Of a stretch of DNA of 27,346 bases, positions 1-8,294 are shown one piece after another. Location: contig CAYMFM010000052.1 in NCBI GenBank assembly GCA_964389685.1, forward strand, positions 1 through 27,346, in the 5' to 3' direction. Under the pieces are notes generated by a model. The model was not told the DNA's origin and searched no databases. It saw only the letters and a program-made list of their open reading frames with translations. How positions within the stretch are numbered: the first letter of the stretch is position 1; every line of letters begins with the position of its first letter. Position numbers and translations under genes: made by a program. Origin of the DNA: G020353115 sp964389685. GTDB lineage: Bacteria > Bacteroidota > Bacteroidia > Bacteroidales > VadinHA17.

Positions 1-15
1 AAAAAGAATAGTATA

Positions 16-1626
16 ATGAAAAAAATTTCAGTAATTATCAGCTTGTGTTTCTTGATTTTGAATTCCTATTCACAGGAAAGGAATGATAACTGCACCAGTG
101 TGCTTATTTCAAAAGGAGCTTCCGCAGACGGTTCGGTTATGATTACATATGCTTGTGATGCTGAGTTTGTTGGCCGTATGCAGCATATTACTGCAATGGA
201 CCATGATGATGATTCCTTTATTGAAATAAGGAAAAGGAATGGAGAGGTTCATAAGATAAAGCAGGTTCCTCATACCTACAGGGTTGTTGGAAATGTTAAT
301 GAATTCCAGGTTGCGATAGGTGAAACAACAACCAGCGGAAGGAGGGAACTGGTTAATCGTGACGGACTGATGCACTACGGGATGTTAATGGAACTGATGC
401 TTCAGAGGGCAAAAACAGCCAGGGAAGGAATAAAGGTAATTGTTGACCTGGTAGAGGAATATGGATACAACAGCTCGATGGAGGCTTTTTCCATATCTGA
501 TCCCGATGAGGCATGGATACTTGAAATGTCGGGCAAAGGACCCGGGGTTAAAGGGGCAATCTGGGTTGCACTGAGAGTACCTGACGGGTACATTTCGTGC
601 CATGCTAATTTGTCAAGGATAGGAGAGATACCTTTTGATGATAAGGGAAATTGTATGTATTCTAAGGATGTAAAATCATTTGCCATAGAGAAAGGATATT
701 ATGATCCTGATTCAGGTGAACCATTTCGTTTTAACCTGGCCTACTGCCCACCTACACCTTCAAGCCTGCATTCCTGCGCTTCACGTGTATGGAGTGTATT
801 CAGACGGGCTGCCCCTTCACTGGACTTATCCCCTGATTATCATCGTGGTGTGGAAGGCGCTGAACCTTATCCGCTCTGGATTAAACCTGATAAAAAGATT
901 TCTCTTGAAGATTTATTTGCACTGCTACGCGATCACTATGAAGGAACCGAATATGACATGACAAAAGGTGTTGATGCCGGACCTTTTGGAAGTCCTTACC
1001 GCTGGCGTCCTCTCGGGTGGGAAATTGACGAAACATCATATGTATGGGAAAGACCTGTTGCTACACAGCAGACAGCCTACTCCTTCGTTTCACAGTCGCG
1101 TTCATGGCTGCCGGATCCAATCGGAGGTATTAACTGGTATGGTGTTGATGATGCCTATACAACCTGCTTTGTTCCATTCTACTGCTGTGTTGACAATGTG
1201 CCTGAGGTATACAAGGCAGGTGACCTGCAAGAATTTTCGTGGGAATCGGCCTGGTGGGTGTTTAATTTTGTTGCCAACTATGCAAACCTGAAGTATTCCT
1301 ATATGATTGAGGATATTCAAAAAGTACAGGGCGAGCTGGAAGGAATTGCCATATCATCTCAGCCTGCGGTCGAAAAGGCTGCTCTTGAGTTATATAATAC
1401 TGATCCTGACCTGATGGCGCGTTACCTGACCAATTATTGTAATGCTCACTCGGAATATGTCGTTAAGAAATGGATAGAACTGGGTGAAAGCCTGCTGACA
1501 AAGTATAATGACGGCTATGTGAAAGATGAAAATGGCAGGGCAAGGGGAGTGGGCTATCCTGAAGAATGGCTGAGGCGTGTAATAAAGGAGCGCCCTGAAC
1601 AGTTCAAGTTGAATGAATGGCAATAG
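16..1626 (+). CDS. Secreted C69-family dipeptidase
   Basis: 536-residue secreted peptidase of family C69 (dipeptidase A type, Ntn fold), expected to release amino acids from dipeptides in the periplasm or outside the cell. Residues 1-20 form a Sec signal peptide ending in SYSQ. Just after it comes the family's N-terminal block with the nucleophilic cysteine C26 (NCTSVLISKGASADGS), which would be exposed at or near the mature N-terminus by processing. The downstream GKGPGVKGAIWVALRVPDG and PHHR-region equivalents, and the length, fit full-length bacterial C69 enzymes, so the gene looks intact. The start lies 15 nt into the window with only A-rich sequence before it and no Shine-Dalgarno. The promoter and any upstream partner are outside the window. 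The next gene begins 57 nt downstream. Family is assigned from recognisable motifs; the dipeptide preference cannot be read. Confidence 0.9.
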   Translation: MKKISVIISLCFLILNSYSQERNDNCTSVLISKGASADGSVMITYACDAEFVGRMQHITAMDHDDDSFIEIRKRNGEVHKIKQVPHTYRVVGNVNEFQVAIGETTTSGRRELVNRDGLMHYGMLMELMLQRAKTAREGIKVIVDLVEEYGYNSSMEAFSISDPDEAWILEMSGKGPGVKGAIWVALRVPDGYISCHANLSRIGEIPFDDKGNCMYSKDVKSFAIEKGYYDPDSGEPFRFNLAYCPPTPSSLHSCASRVWSVFRRAAPSLDLSPDYHRGVEGAEPYPLWIKPDKKISLEDLFALLRDHYEGTEYDMTKGVDAGPFGSPYRWRPLGWEIDETSYVWERPVATQQTAYSFVSQSRSWLPDPIGGINWYGVDDAYTTCFVPFYCCVDNVPEVYKAGDLQEFSWESAWWVFNFVANYANLKYSYMIEDIQKVQGELEGIAISSQPAVEKAALELYNTDPDLMARYLTNYCNAHSEYVVKKWIELGESLLTKYNDGYVKDENGRARGVGYPEEWLRRVIKERPEQFKLNEWQ

Positions 1627-1683
1627 TCCCTGTTAACATTGATTCGAATCATTCGTGAAGGACTGACAGACAAGTAATTAAAA

Positions 1684-2073
1684 ATGAGTATTAGAAGACA
1701 AGAAAATAATCCTCCGATAGCTATTAAAGAATGGGGATGGCGTTATCATCATATTGGAATTCCGACTGAAAAGCCCATTAAGGGTGAAAGATATCTACCA
1801 CAATTCAAGATGTATGTCGCAGGATTTGAAACAAGCCCTTATGGTATTGAATGGATGCGGTTTGAAAATGAAAGTTCAATTAATGACTTAATAAAAAAGG
1901 TTCCTCATATTGCATTTGAAGTGGACGATTTGGACCTGGAGCTTTCCAAACGCAAATTCAATATTCTGACTTATCCCAATTCAGCGGGTGAAGGGACAAG
2001 AGTTGCAATGATTGAACATAATGGTGCTCCCATTGAGCTTATCGAATTCACAAAGGATCAGATGACATTATAA
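1684..2073 (+). CDS. VOC (glyoxalase-fold) family protein
   Basis: 129-residue cytosolic protein of the vicinal-oxygen-chelate superfamily. One VOC module is visible: an N-terminal HHIGIPT strand (residues 21-27), a central PHIAFEVDDLD strand (about residues 74-84) and a C-terminal GAPIELIEF strand (about 114-122). The last two carry the usual histidine and glutamate positions of a metal site. There is no signal peptide. Single-module members are usually isomerases, lyases or resistance-type binding proteins acting as dimers, and the sequence does not say which. The gene is more AT-rich than the peptidase before it and is followed by about 1.6 kb of broken genes, so it may belong to a transferred or eroding segment. 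Confidence 0.8.
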   Translation: MSIRRQENNPPIAIKEWGWRYHHIGIPTEKPIKGERYLPQFKMYVAGFETSPYGIEWMRFENESSINDLIKKVPHIAFEVDDLDLELSKRKFNILTYPNSAGEGTRVAMIEHNGAPIELIEFTKDQMTL

Positions 2074-2315
2074 CAGCTGAAAACAATAGCAAATTCAATC
2101 TGCCATACACCTCCGCTTTTAACTTCGGAAGCACAAGGCTGACGGACCGTAGGTAATGTTATATGGAGACCTGAACAAAAAATTGCTTCTAATGCAAATG
2201 ACAGAGAACAGAGTTATTTGATTGGATATGATAAAAGCGGTGGGACATACACGTTAAGATAAATGAATTTCAGTAGTTACAATTAGCAGTAATTTTAAAC
2301 TAATACATCAGTCGA
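2074..2315. other. Intergenic stretch with coding remnants
   Basis: No intact gene. Two short open stretches end in stops in different frames. The first is about 18 codons up to the TAA at 2154. The second is 34 codons from about 2158 to the TAA at 2260 and reads like a protein C-terminus (YLIGYDKSGGTYTLR). They look like remnants of a larger secreted or outer-membrane gene, but no family could be assigned. Confidence 0.3.
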
Positions 2316-3085
2316 TTGAACAAGATAAAGAAAGCAGGAATTGCAATTATACTCCTTGGAGTTTGTTTTGTGGCAGGTAATATAATTTACTTGTTTAGTC
2401 TTACACCAAAGGAGAATTATATGGCTGGGAAATAAGTTTTCTATGTTTTTATCCATATCACTGGAGACCGGAAGACAACCCCACCAGGAAAATTGAAATG
2501 GAAAAAGTGGCCAGAATCCAAGGTTTTAAAAATATTGAACTAATAGACCTTGAGCTCAGGAACAGACTTGATACAGTAACAAAGCCGTGGATGCCAATTC
2601 CATACGATCAGTTTGCTGATAATTATAATATTGACTCCCTGCGAATGTTTATAAGAGATGCAATAAATAAATCTAATCCAAGTATAATTTTTATGTTGGA
2701 CAATGTTATTGGATTATATGGCCATCCGGAACATGTACTTGTTGGTAAAGTAGTTGAGGAAATCTGCCGGTTATATCAGGATTCATCAGGGTTTTCTGTG
2801 AAAAAAATCTATCAGGGAGTTATGCCCCCTTCTCATGCTGAAAAGATCATGGGTGGTTCCGGTCCTTATCCCGTAGGAAAGGAAATATATGACTGCAATG
2901 GCATGCCTTTGCCGGATGTGCAAATCGACATTTCAACATATGCAAAAAAGAAGAAAGCTGTTTTCTTGGCGCATGCATCTCAACATAGAAACTTAAAGAA
3001 ATATCAGCCATTTTACAAATGTTACCCCGGTTGGATATATTTTAGAATATTCAATACTGAGTATTTTAATGTAATTGAGCTTTAA
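2316..3085 (+). pseudogene. PIG-L family deacetylase, broken at the N-terminus
   Basis: Two reading frames together resemble a PIG-L/LmbE-type N-acetylglucosamine deacetylase. A TTG-started frame at 2316 encodes a membrane anchor (IAIILLGVCFVAG) and stops at about 2435. A second frame, open from about 2402 and first having ATG at 2498, carries FYPYHWRPEDNPTRK and then RKIEMEKVARIQGFKNIELIDLE, the family helix-strand unit. It continues to GHPEHVLVGKVVEEICRLY, the second metal/catalytic histidine motif. The hallmark first motif (HPDD) that should lie between anchor and core is missing, and the frames do not join, so a deletion plus frameshift is the simplest reading. The 195-residue ORF from ATG 2498 could be expressed but would lack metal ligands. 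Family assignment is from motif resemblance. Confidence 0.55.
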
Positions 3086-3382
3086 TTCAATAGGACAGAT
3101 GTATACATCAAAACCGAAGACACAAAGCTTTTTGCAAATATCAGAAGTAACAACTGTAATTCACCAGTATTGCTATACTTACATGGAGGTCCGGGAAGTC
3201 CACTTGGCGTACCTTTATTAAAAGCATATGCCGGTCCTCAACTTGAGAATGAGTTCATCGTGGTTTATTTACACCAGAGAGGTATTATGAAATCTGAGAG
3301 AATTGATGATAAGGACCACACTATTTCGAGATATGTTAAAGACACCCATTATGTCGTCAATTATTTAAAGAACCGTTTTTAA
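3086..3382 (+). pseudogene. Alpha/beta hydrolase N-terminal fragment (proline iminopeptidase-like)
   Basis: About 98 codons, in frame with and directly after the stop of the PIG-L remnant, encode the start of an alpha/beta hydrolase. The first strands are TDVYIKTEDTKLFANIRSN and VLLYLHGGPGSPLG (the HGGPG oxyanion-hole motif), followed by FIVVYLHQRGIMKSER and a helix ending YVVNYLKNRF. In prolyl aminopeptidase-like enzymes this is followed by the GxSxG nucleophile elbow and ~180 more residues; here a TAA at 3380 ends it. No ATG precedes the first strand; the first usable start is a TTG at 3170 inside the fold. It is therefore truncated at both ends and not expected to be active. Confidence 0.55.
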
Positions 3383-3400
3383 AAGACTATAAGAGCCGGC

Positions 3401-3642
3401 ATGAAAACCATAACCTATTTGTTTGTTGCGATCGTTATGCTATCCATCACTTGCTCAGCACAAATTTCAGATTCCGTCATTCGACATTCTGATTACCAGG
3501 ATAATCCTACGATTAAACAATTCGAAAAATAAGAACAGACAATATCAAACCCAACGATAGAAAAACTATTGCCAAAATTCTTAAGAACCTCCTTACTGAG
3601 ATTGCTATTAACAATGGTCTGGAATTAATCAAAAAGGAGTAA
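3401..3642 (+). pseudogene. Signal-peptide stub of a broken secreted protein
   Basis: An ATG at 3401 opens a 43-codon frame that begins with a good Sec signal peptide (MKTITYLFVAIVMLSITCSA, then QISDS) and stops at 3530-3532. The +2-shifted frame, running through that stop, continues with a charged helical sequence (IAKILKNLLTEIAINNGLEL) to the TAA at 3640. The simplest reading is one secreted protein split by a frameshift and shortened by deletion. It fills the otherwise gene-free gap before the M28 peptidase. No family could be assigned. Confidence 0.4.
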
Positions 3643-3701
3643 AGTAACTGAGTAAAATCTTTAATATCTTTATACGTTCGACCTTTTAAAACAGCAAAAT
3701 C

Positions 3702-5285
3702 ATGAAAAAAATCAGAAGTCTGACAACTATTATTTGTTATGGAATGATCCTGGGGGCATGCTCGAATCCATCCTCCCTGACACTGGAGCAACGGGCAGAC
3801 CAGGTTTCCAGGGCAGAGATGGAGAGTATTACCGAACTACTGGGAAACGACCTGTTTGAAGGAAGGGCCCCAGGAACCAGGGGAGGTGACCTTGCCGAGA
3901 TCTCCATGCAAAGCCTGTTCAAGTTCATGGACCTTAAACCCGGGACTGATGGATCCTATTTCCAGCCCTTTGTGATGAAAGGATTCTCGAACGATGGATT
4001 TGTCTTTTCAGCAAACGGGATCCCGCTGAATTACCCGGAGGATGTGGTGGGTACCTTTTCTGTAGAGAAAAAGGAGGTCAACCTGACCGGGGAGGCGGTT
4101 TTCGTTGGTTTTGGGATCACAACGGAACTGTGGGAGTGGGATGATTATAAGGATGTGGATGTAAAGGACAAGATCGTGGTCACGCGGGTCAACGATCCCG
4201 GGATGGTGAACCCGGAGATTTTTGAAGGGAATACACTGACCTACTTCGGGAGGTGGACCTATCATATAGAAGAGGCATCCCGCAGGGGTGCCGCCGGGAT
4301 CCTGCTGATCCATACGGACGAGTCAGCCGGTTATGACTGGAATGTGGTGAGGAATTCATGGACAGGGGAGGAACTGTTCATCGAATCGGATTTGCAGAAC
4401 AACCTGAAGTTCAGGGGCTGGATCCGGGAGGACGCCCTCAGGAAGATCCTTGGATCCGCCGGAGTTGACCTGGATTCACTGTATAATGCCTCTGTTTCCA
4501 GGAATTTTACACCCGCAGACCTGGGCTTCTCACTCAACATCGCGGGGAAGAACCATATCAGGGAAGTCAGGAACCGCAATGTGGTTGCTGAGATCCCCGG
4601 GAAAAAAGAAGAGAGGATCGTCTTGAGCGCCCACATCGATCACCTGGGAATGGATCCGGAGAAGGTGGGTGATCGCATTTATAACGGGGCTATCGATAAC
4701 GGGACAGCCGTTGGAGCCATGATGGTTGTGGCCAAGATCCTCAAAGAGTTCCAGAAGGACCTTCATTACACCGTTACCATCCTGGCCTGCAATGCCGAGG
4801 AATCCGGATTGCTGGGCTCCAGGTTCTATGTCGAGACCACCGACCGCAGCAGCATCGTTGCCAATATCAATTTCGAATCTACCCCGGTCTGGGGAAAGTC
4901 CAACAGCATTATGGGCATCGGTGCCAGGTTCTCCGATTTTGAACCAATGATCAAAGAGCTGGCCCACCGGGACGGACTGGAATACTCTACCTTTTCCATG
5001 AGCAACCAGGGACTTTTCTACCGCTCCGACCAGTTCTCCTTTGCCCGTTATGGGATACCTTCAGTCTGGATCTCTGCCGGTGAGGATGAAGTATCAGGAC
5101 AACGGAACTACACTGAATTCTGGAGAGGTGATTACCACACCGTGGGAGACGAGTTCAATCCGGAATGGGAACTGGAGGGAATGAAGCAAACCATCAGGTA
5201 TGCCCTGCTGCTGGTGGACCATATCAACAGGAACCTCACCCCTCCAAAACTGAAGACTGATCTGCCATTCCCGATTGAGGAGTAA
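3702..5285 (+). CDS. M28-family zinc aminopeptidase, PA-domain lipoprotein
   Basis: 527-residue lipoprotein, lipobox ILGAC with C20. An N-terminal region is followed by a PA-like insert (about 110-260), then the M28 catalytic domain (about 290-510). Visible zinc-site residues are H311 (LSAHIDHLG), D332 (NGAIDNGTAV), the E366/E367 pair (CNAEESG, general base plus ligand) and H479 (GDYHTVGDE). The position that is usually Asp (NxDM) is E392 in INFEST, a conservative change. M28 enzymes remove N-terminal residues from peptides using two zinc ions; the lipid anchor places this one in a membrane, probably facing the periplasm or outside. The ATG at 3702 gives the lipoprotein start and has no Shine-Dalgarno. 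The gene is clearly more GC-rich than the eroded region upstream. It could act with the C69 dipeptidase in peptide scavenging, but the two genes are not adjacent. Confidence 0.92.
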   Translation: MKKIRSLTTIICYGMILGACSNPSSLTLEQRADQVSRAEMESITELLGNDLFEGRAPGTRGGDLAEISMQSLFKFMDLKPGTDGSYFQPFVMKGFSNDGFVFSANGIPLNYPEDVVGTFSVEKKEVNLTGEAVFVGFGITTELWEWDDYKDVDVKDKIVVTRVNDPGMVNPEIFEGNTLTYFGRWTYHIEEASRRGAAGILLIHTDESAGYDWNVVRNSWTGEELFIESDLQNNLKFRGWIREDALRKILGSAGVDLDSLYNASVSRNFTPADLGFSLNIAGKNHIREVRNRNVVAEIPGKKEERIVLSAHIDHLGMDPEKVGDRIYNGAIDNGTAVGAMMVVAKILKEFQKDLHYTVTILACNAEESGLLGSRFYVETTDRSSIVANINFESTPVWGKSNSIMGIGARFSDFEPMIKELAHRDGLEYSTFSMSNQGLFYRSDQFSFARYGIPSVWISAGEDEVSGQRNYTEFWRGDYHTVGDEFNPEWELEGMKQTIRYALLLVDHINRNLTPPKLKTDLPFPIEE

Positions 5286-5335
5286 CCTGGAAAGCAAACA
5301 TAACAGAGCATAACAACGAGTATATATTTTAAAAA

Positions 5336-5343
5336 AAGGAGGT
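5336..5343 (+). promoter_or_regulatory. Strong Shine-Dalgarno sequence (AAGGAGGT)
   Basis: A perfect anti-16S complement lies 3 nt before the ATG at 5347, after an A7 run. Every other gene start inspected here (for example 3702, 6466, 8295, 12995, 22699) lacks such a site, as is usual in Bacteroidota. The spacing is a little short. It fixes the start of the PurL-like gene and hints at foreign origin or unusual translation. Confidence 0.75.
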
Positions 5344-5346
5344 ACT

Positions 5347-6453
5347 ATGAATACAATAGAAAAAGCATTGATGCACGGATTATTCGTTCATTTGCATCAC
5401 AACATTGATCAAGTAATTGATTTCAAAGGCTTTCAGGAATTAAATCGTCAGGTAGACAAGATCTGGCCGGGAGCTTTGGTGGTAGGTCCTGAAAAAAACG
5501 ATGATGCTGCGGTCTTTCAGGTGCCGGGCATGAACGGATTTGTGGTGGCCAAAATGGAAAGCCATTGTTCTCCCTGTGTGCCCAGGCCCTATGATGCTGC
5601 CGCCACCGGTGCCGGAGGGGCAATGCGTGATGTGGTTGCCATGGGCGCCCGGCCGATTTTTCTTCTGGATTTTATCGGCACCAGACCCCTTGATCAGGAA
5701 GTCATAGTCGGTCCCTGCGGCTTTTCCGGACATTGCACATGCGGTAAGTGCAAAATTATGACCAGTCAGGATAGGGTTAACATCATGGTTAAAGGACTGA
5801 GGGATATGTGTGAGGTCATGGATGTGTTTATTGTCGGTGGAGGATTCTCCACCTCATTTTCCGATATTGTGCCGGCAGTAGTGGTGTCGGTATTCGGCAA
5901 ATTGGTCACTGAAAAGCCACTCACCAAACCGGCAAAGAATGCCGGGGATAAGATCATCATTATAGGGGTGACAGATAATGACGGAAACGATACGCTTTAC
6001 AGAGCCGGCCTGGTAAAAGAGATGCGCCCGGCCATAGCTTTGTTTAAAGAGGAGAGGGCCGCCCTGGAAGCAGCCCTGGCTGCTTTTGGTACGGGTAAGA
6101 TCAAAGCCTGTTCTGATTTAGGTGCTGCGGGTATCGGAGCTGCAGTATGCGAATCAGCCAGGTATGGCGGCTTAGGAGTTAAAGTGGACCTATCAAGGGT
6201 ACCGGTTTCAGATAAAGGGATTACCCCCCAGGAGATACTGATTTGCGAAACTCAAGGCCGCTATGTGGTTCATGTTGCACCGGAATCCGTTGACGAGGTG
6301 GTGCAAGCCATACGTTCTAAAACCGATCATGTTTCGGTAATTGGAGAAGTTACAGCCGATGACAAGGAAATTTTTGAATATAACGGGGAGGTCATCGCTG
6401 TTATTCCCAATAAACCGTCAAAAGAATCATTGGAGGCTTTGAGAAGCACTTAA
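5347..6453 (+). CDS. PurL-like AIR-synthase-fold protein with Cys cluster
   Basis: 368-residue cytosolic protein of the PurM/PurL/HypE/SelD ATP-binding fold. An N-terminal half carries DDAAVF (52-57), then KMESHCSPC (69-77), then the stretch DAAATGAGGAMRDVVAMGARP (83-103), which is the PurL signature GAATGVGGxxRDxxSMGARP. A C-terminal half carries DLGAAG (257-262) and CETQGRYVV (300-308), matching PurL DLGAGG and SESQERM. PurL itself is about twice this size with two such units; this has one, as in the dimeric PurM, ThiL and HypE. The PurL motif ESHNHPS is replaced by ESHCSPC, and an insertion at 124-135 has C124, C130, C132 and C135. Six cysteines suggest a metal or Fe-S site. Start fixed by a strong Shine-Dalgarno. 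A DUF3795 gene follows after 12 nt, probably co-transcribed. Nucleotide-dependent phosphoryl chemistry is likely; the substrate is unknown. Confidence 0.8.
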   Translation: MNTIEKALMHGLFVHLHHNIDQVIDFKGFQELNRQVDKIWPGALVVGPEKNDDAAVFQVPGMNGFVVAKMESHCSPCVPRPYDAAATGAGGAMRDVVAMGARPIFLLDFIGTRPLDQEVIVGPCGFSGHCTCGKCKIMTSQDRVNIMVKGLRDMCEVMDVFIVGGGFSTSFSDIVPAVVVSVFGKLVTEKPLTKPAKNAGDKIIIIGVTDNDGNDTLYRAGLVKEMRPAIALFKEERAALEAALAAFGTGKIKACSDLGAAGIGAAVCESARYGGLGVKVDLSRVPVSDKGITPQEILICETQGRYVVHVAPESVDEVVQAIRSKTDHVSVIGEVTADDKEIFEYNGEVIAVIPNKPSKESLEALRST

Positions 6454-6465
6454 AAAAATAGTTTT

Positions 6466-6753
6466 ATGAAAATATCTGCATGCGGACTCATTTGTGATGA
6501 TTGCCAATTCTTCCAGAAAGAATGCACCGGTTGCTTCATGATGAACGGAAAACCGTTCTGGACAGCCCAAGCCACTGTTAGAGGAATTTGTCCTTTGTAT
6601 GATTGTTCAATTAATCAGAAAGGATACAGGAATTGTGGTGAATGTAATGAATTGCCATGCAAAATGTTTACCGATTTAAAAGATCCAAACATTTCGGATA
6701 CAGAACATCAAGATTCAATTCAAAGCAGGATTAAAAACCTTCGTCGACTATGA
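6466..6753 (+). CDS. Cys-rich DUF3795 protein
   Basis: 95-residue cytosolic protein with the DUF3795 layout: CGLICDDCQFFQKECTGC at the N-terminus (C6, C10, C13, C20, C23) and CPLYDC ... CGECNELPC (C42, C47, C57, C60, C65). The ten cysteines in CxxC/CxxxC spacing suggest binding of zinc or an Fe-S cluster. The family has no established function known to me. It begins 12 nt after the PurL-like gene, and its TGA overlaps the ATG of the downstream glycoside hydrolase by 4 nt, so translational coupling is likely in that direction. Its partner with the Cys-containing PurL-like protein is the most suggestive context. No signal peptide and no Shine-Dalgarno. Confidence 0.82.
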   Translation: MKISACGLICDDCQFFQKECTGCFMMNGKPFWTAQATVRGICPLYDCSINQKGYRNCGECNELPCKMFTDLKDPNISDTEHQDSIQSRIKNLRRL

Positions 6754-8258
6754 TTAAAAAAGAACTCAGAAGATTAATCCTATTTTTTTTAATCGTCATC
6801 CCTTTGATGGTATGCACCAGAAATGAATCGCAAAAAGATGAAAAGTTCCCGGTTGATGGTCCCATTCAATTGCATCCGGAGAATCCGCATTATTTCCTAT
6901 TCAAAGGCAAAACCCTGGCATTGGTCTCGTCTGCCGAACATTACGGTGCGGTGCTCAACCTTGACTTCGACTACCGTACCTATCTTGAATCGCTCTCAGC
7001 AGATGGAATGAATTACACACGGATGTTTGCAGGGACATATTTCGAAATTGAGGGGGTGAGTTTCGGGATCGAAAACAATACCCTGGCTCCGACGCATGAC
7101 AGGGTCATCACACCATGGGCAATGGTCATAAATGATCTGTCAGGAGAAGTGAAATATGACCTGTCAAGATGGAATGAAGCCTATTTCAAACGATTACGGG
7201 ACTTTATGGCTGTTGCTTCGGATCACAATATCATTGTCGAAGTGACCCTGTTCTCATCCATCTACCGGGATGATCACTGGGATATATGCCCCCAGAATCC
7301 GGCAAATAATGTAAACGTTTCAGAAAACCTGACACGCTTTGATGCACACACCCGGAACAACGGATCGCTTTTTTCATACCAGGCCGAGCTGGTACGAAAA
7401 ATGGTGAATGAACTGAATGAATTCGATAATTTTTTCTTCGAGATACAGAATGAACCGTGGTCTGACCATCCGGTAGCGGTGTACAACATCGTCAACAAAG
7501 AGGATTTGAATCCGGGTGACTGGACCTACAAAGCCGATTTTGCAGATGAAGCATCCATGGCATGGCAGGAAAACCTGGCAGAAATCATTGTCGAAGAAGA
7601 GAGCAAGCTTCCGAACAAACACCTGATCGCGCAGAACTATACCAACTTCAAAGCTCCCATTCCGGCAGTAAGCGATCGTGTTTCGATCATTAACTTTCAT
7701 TATGCCTGGCCCGAGGCAGTAGAATGGAACTACCATTACAACAAGGTTGTCGGGTTTGATGAATCCGGATTTGCCGGTCCAGGGGACCAGGTCTACAGGA
7801 GACAGGCATGGCAGTTCATGTTGAGTGGCGGCGGTCTGTTCAACAGCCTCGATTATTCCTTTTTCCCAGGCCATGAAGACGGATCGGGTAACAACAGGGC
7901 ACCCGGAGGAGGAAGTGAAACCCTGCGCCAGCAGCTGCGTGTATTGAGTGATTTTTTGCATGGTTCTAATCTGGAAAAACTGTACCCATATCCTTCCTGC
8001 ATTCTAAGCTTCCCCGGGCTAATTCCATACATCCTCTCCGATAAGAGCAATACTTATGCTGTTTATTTGAGGGCTGTCGGCACAGAAAACAGTACCCTGC
8101 AATTAAAAACGGGCGGTGGGAGCTTCCGGGTTCAGGAACTGAATACCTTAACCGGCTCATATACTGACCCGGTCAATATGAAATCAGAAGAAGGTATACT
8201 ATCGATCACTATAATGATTCCCGAAGGGGAGCTGGCATTAAAGATCACCAGAGAATAA
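6750..8258 (+). CDS. Secreted clan GH-A glycoside hydrolase
   Basis: 502-residue exported protein with an N-terminal hydrophobic segment ending PLMVC (C22, a poor lipobox), so either a lipoprotein or a Sec substrate. The body reads as a (beta/alpha)8 barrel of clan GH-A: DGMNYTRMF early, FFFEIQNEPW (228-237) with acid/base E235 after strand 4, NFHYAWPE at strand 6, and VVGFDESGFAG (333-343) with probable nucleophile E338 at strand 7. A C-terminal beta domain (about 415-502) follows. This resembles DUF4038-type and cellulase-like hydrolases acting on plant or algal glycans; the exact GH family and substrate cannot be read. It overlaps the DUF3795 gene by 4 nt and precedes a VCBS-repeat lipoprotein by 36 nt, so probably one transcript, although the functional link to DUF3795 is unclear. 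Confidence 0.8.
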   Translation: MIKKELRRLILFFLIVIPLMVCTRNESQKDEKFPVDGPIQLHPENPHYFLFKGKTLALVSSAEHYGAVLNLDFDYRTYLESLSADGMNYTRMFAGTYFEIEGVSFGIENNTLAPTHDRVITPWAMVINDLSGEVKYDLSRWNEAYFKRLRDFMAVASDHNIIVEVTLFSSIYRDDHWDICPQNPANNVNVSENLTRFDAHTRNNGSLFSYQAELVRKMVNELNEFDNFFFEIQNEPWSDHPVAVYNIVNKEDLNPGDWTYKADFADEASMAWQENLAEIIVEEESKLPNKHLIAQNYTNFKAPIPAVSDRVSIINFHYAWPEAVEWNYHYNKVVGFDESGFAGPGDQVYRRQAWQFMLSGGGLFNSLDYSFFPGHEDGSGNNRAPGGGSETLRQQLRVLSDFLHGSNLEKLYPYPSCILSFPGLIPYILSDKSNTYAVYLRAVGTENSTLQLKTGGGSFRVQELNTLTGSYTDPVNMKSEEGILSITIMIPEGELALKITRE

Positions 8259-8294
8259 TGGAACAATAACTATCAACTAAACGAATAAAGAAAG

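Noticed and set aside
7374..7961. 195-codon minus-strand frame inside the GH-A hydrolase gene
   Set aside because: Fully antisense to a gene with clear catalytic motifs and shows no domain of its own.
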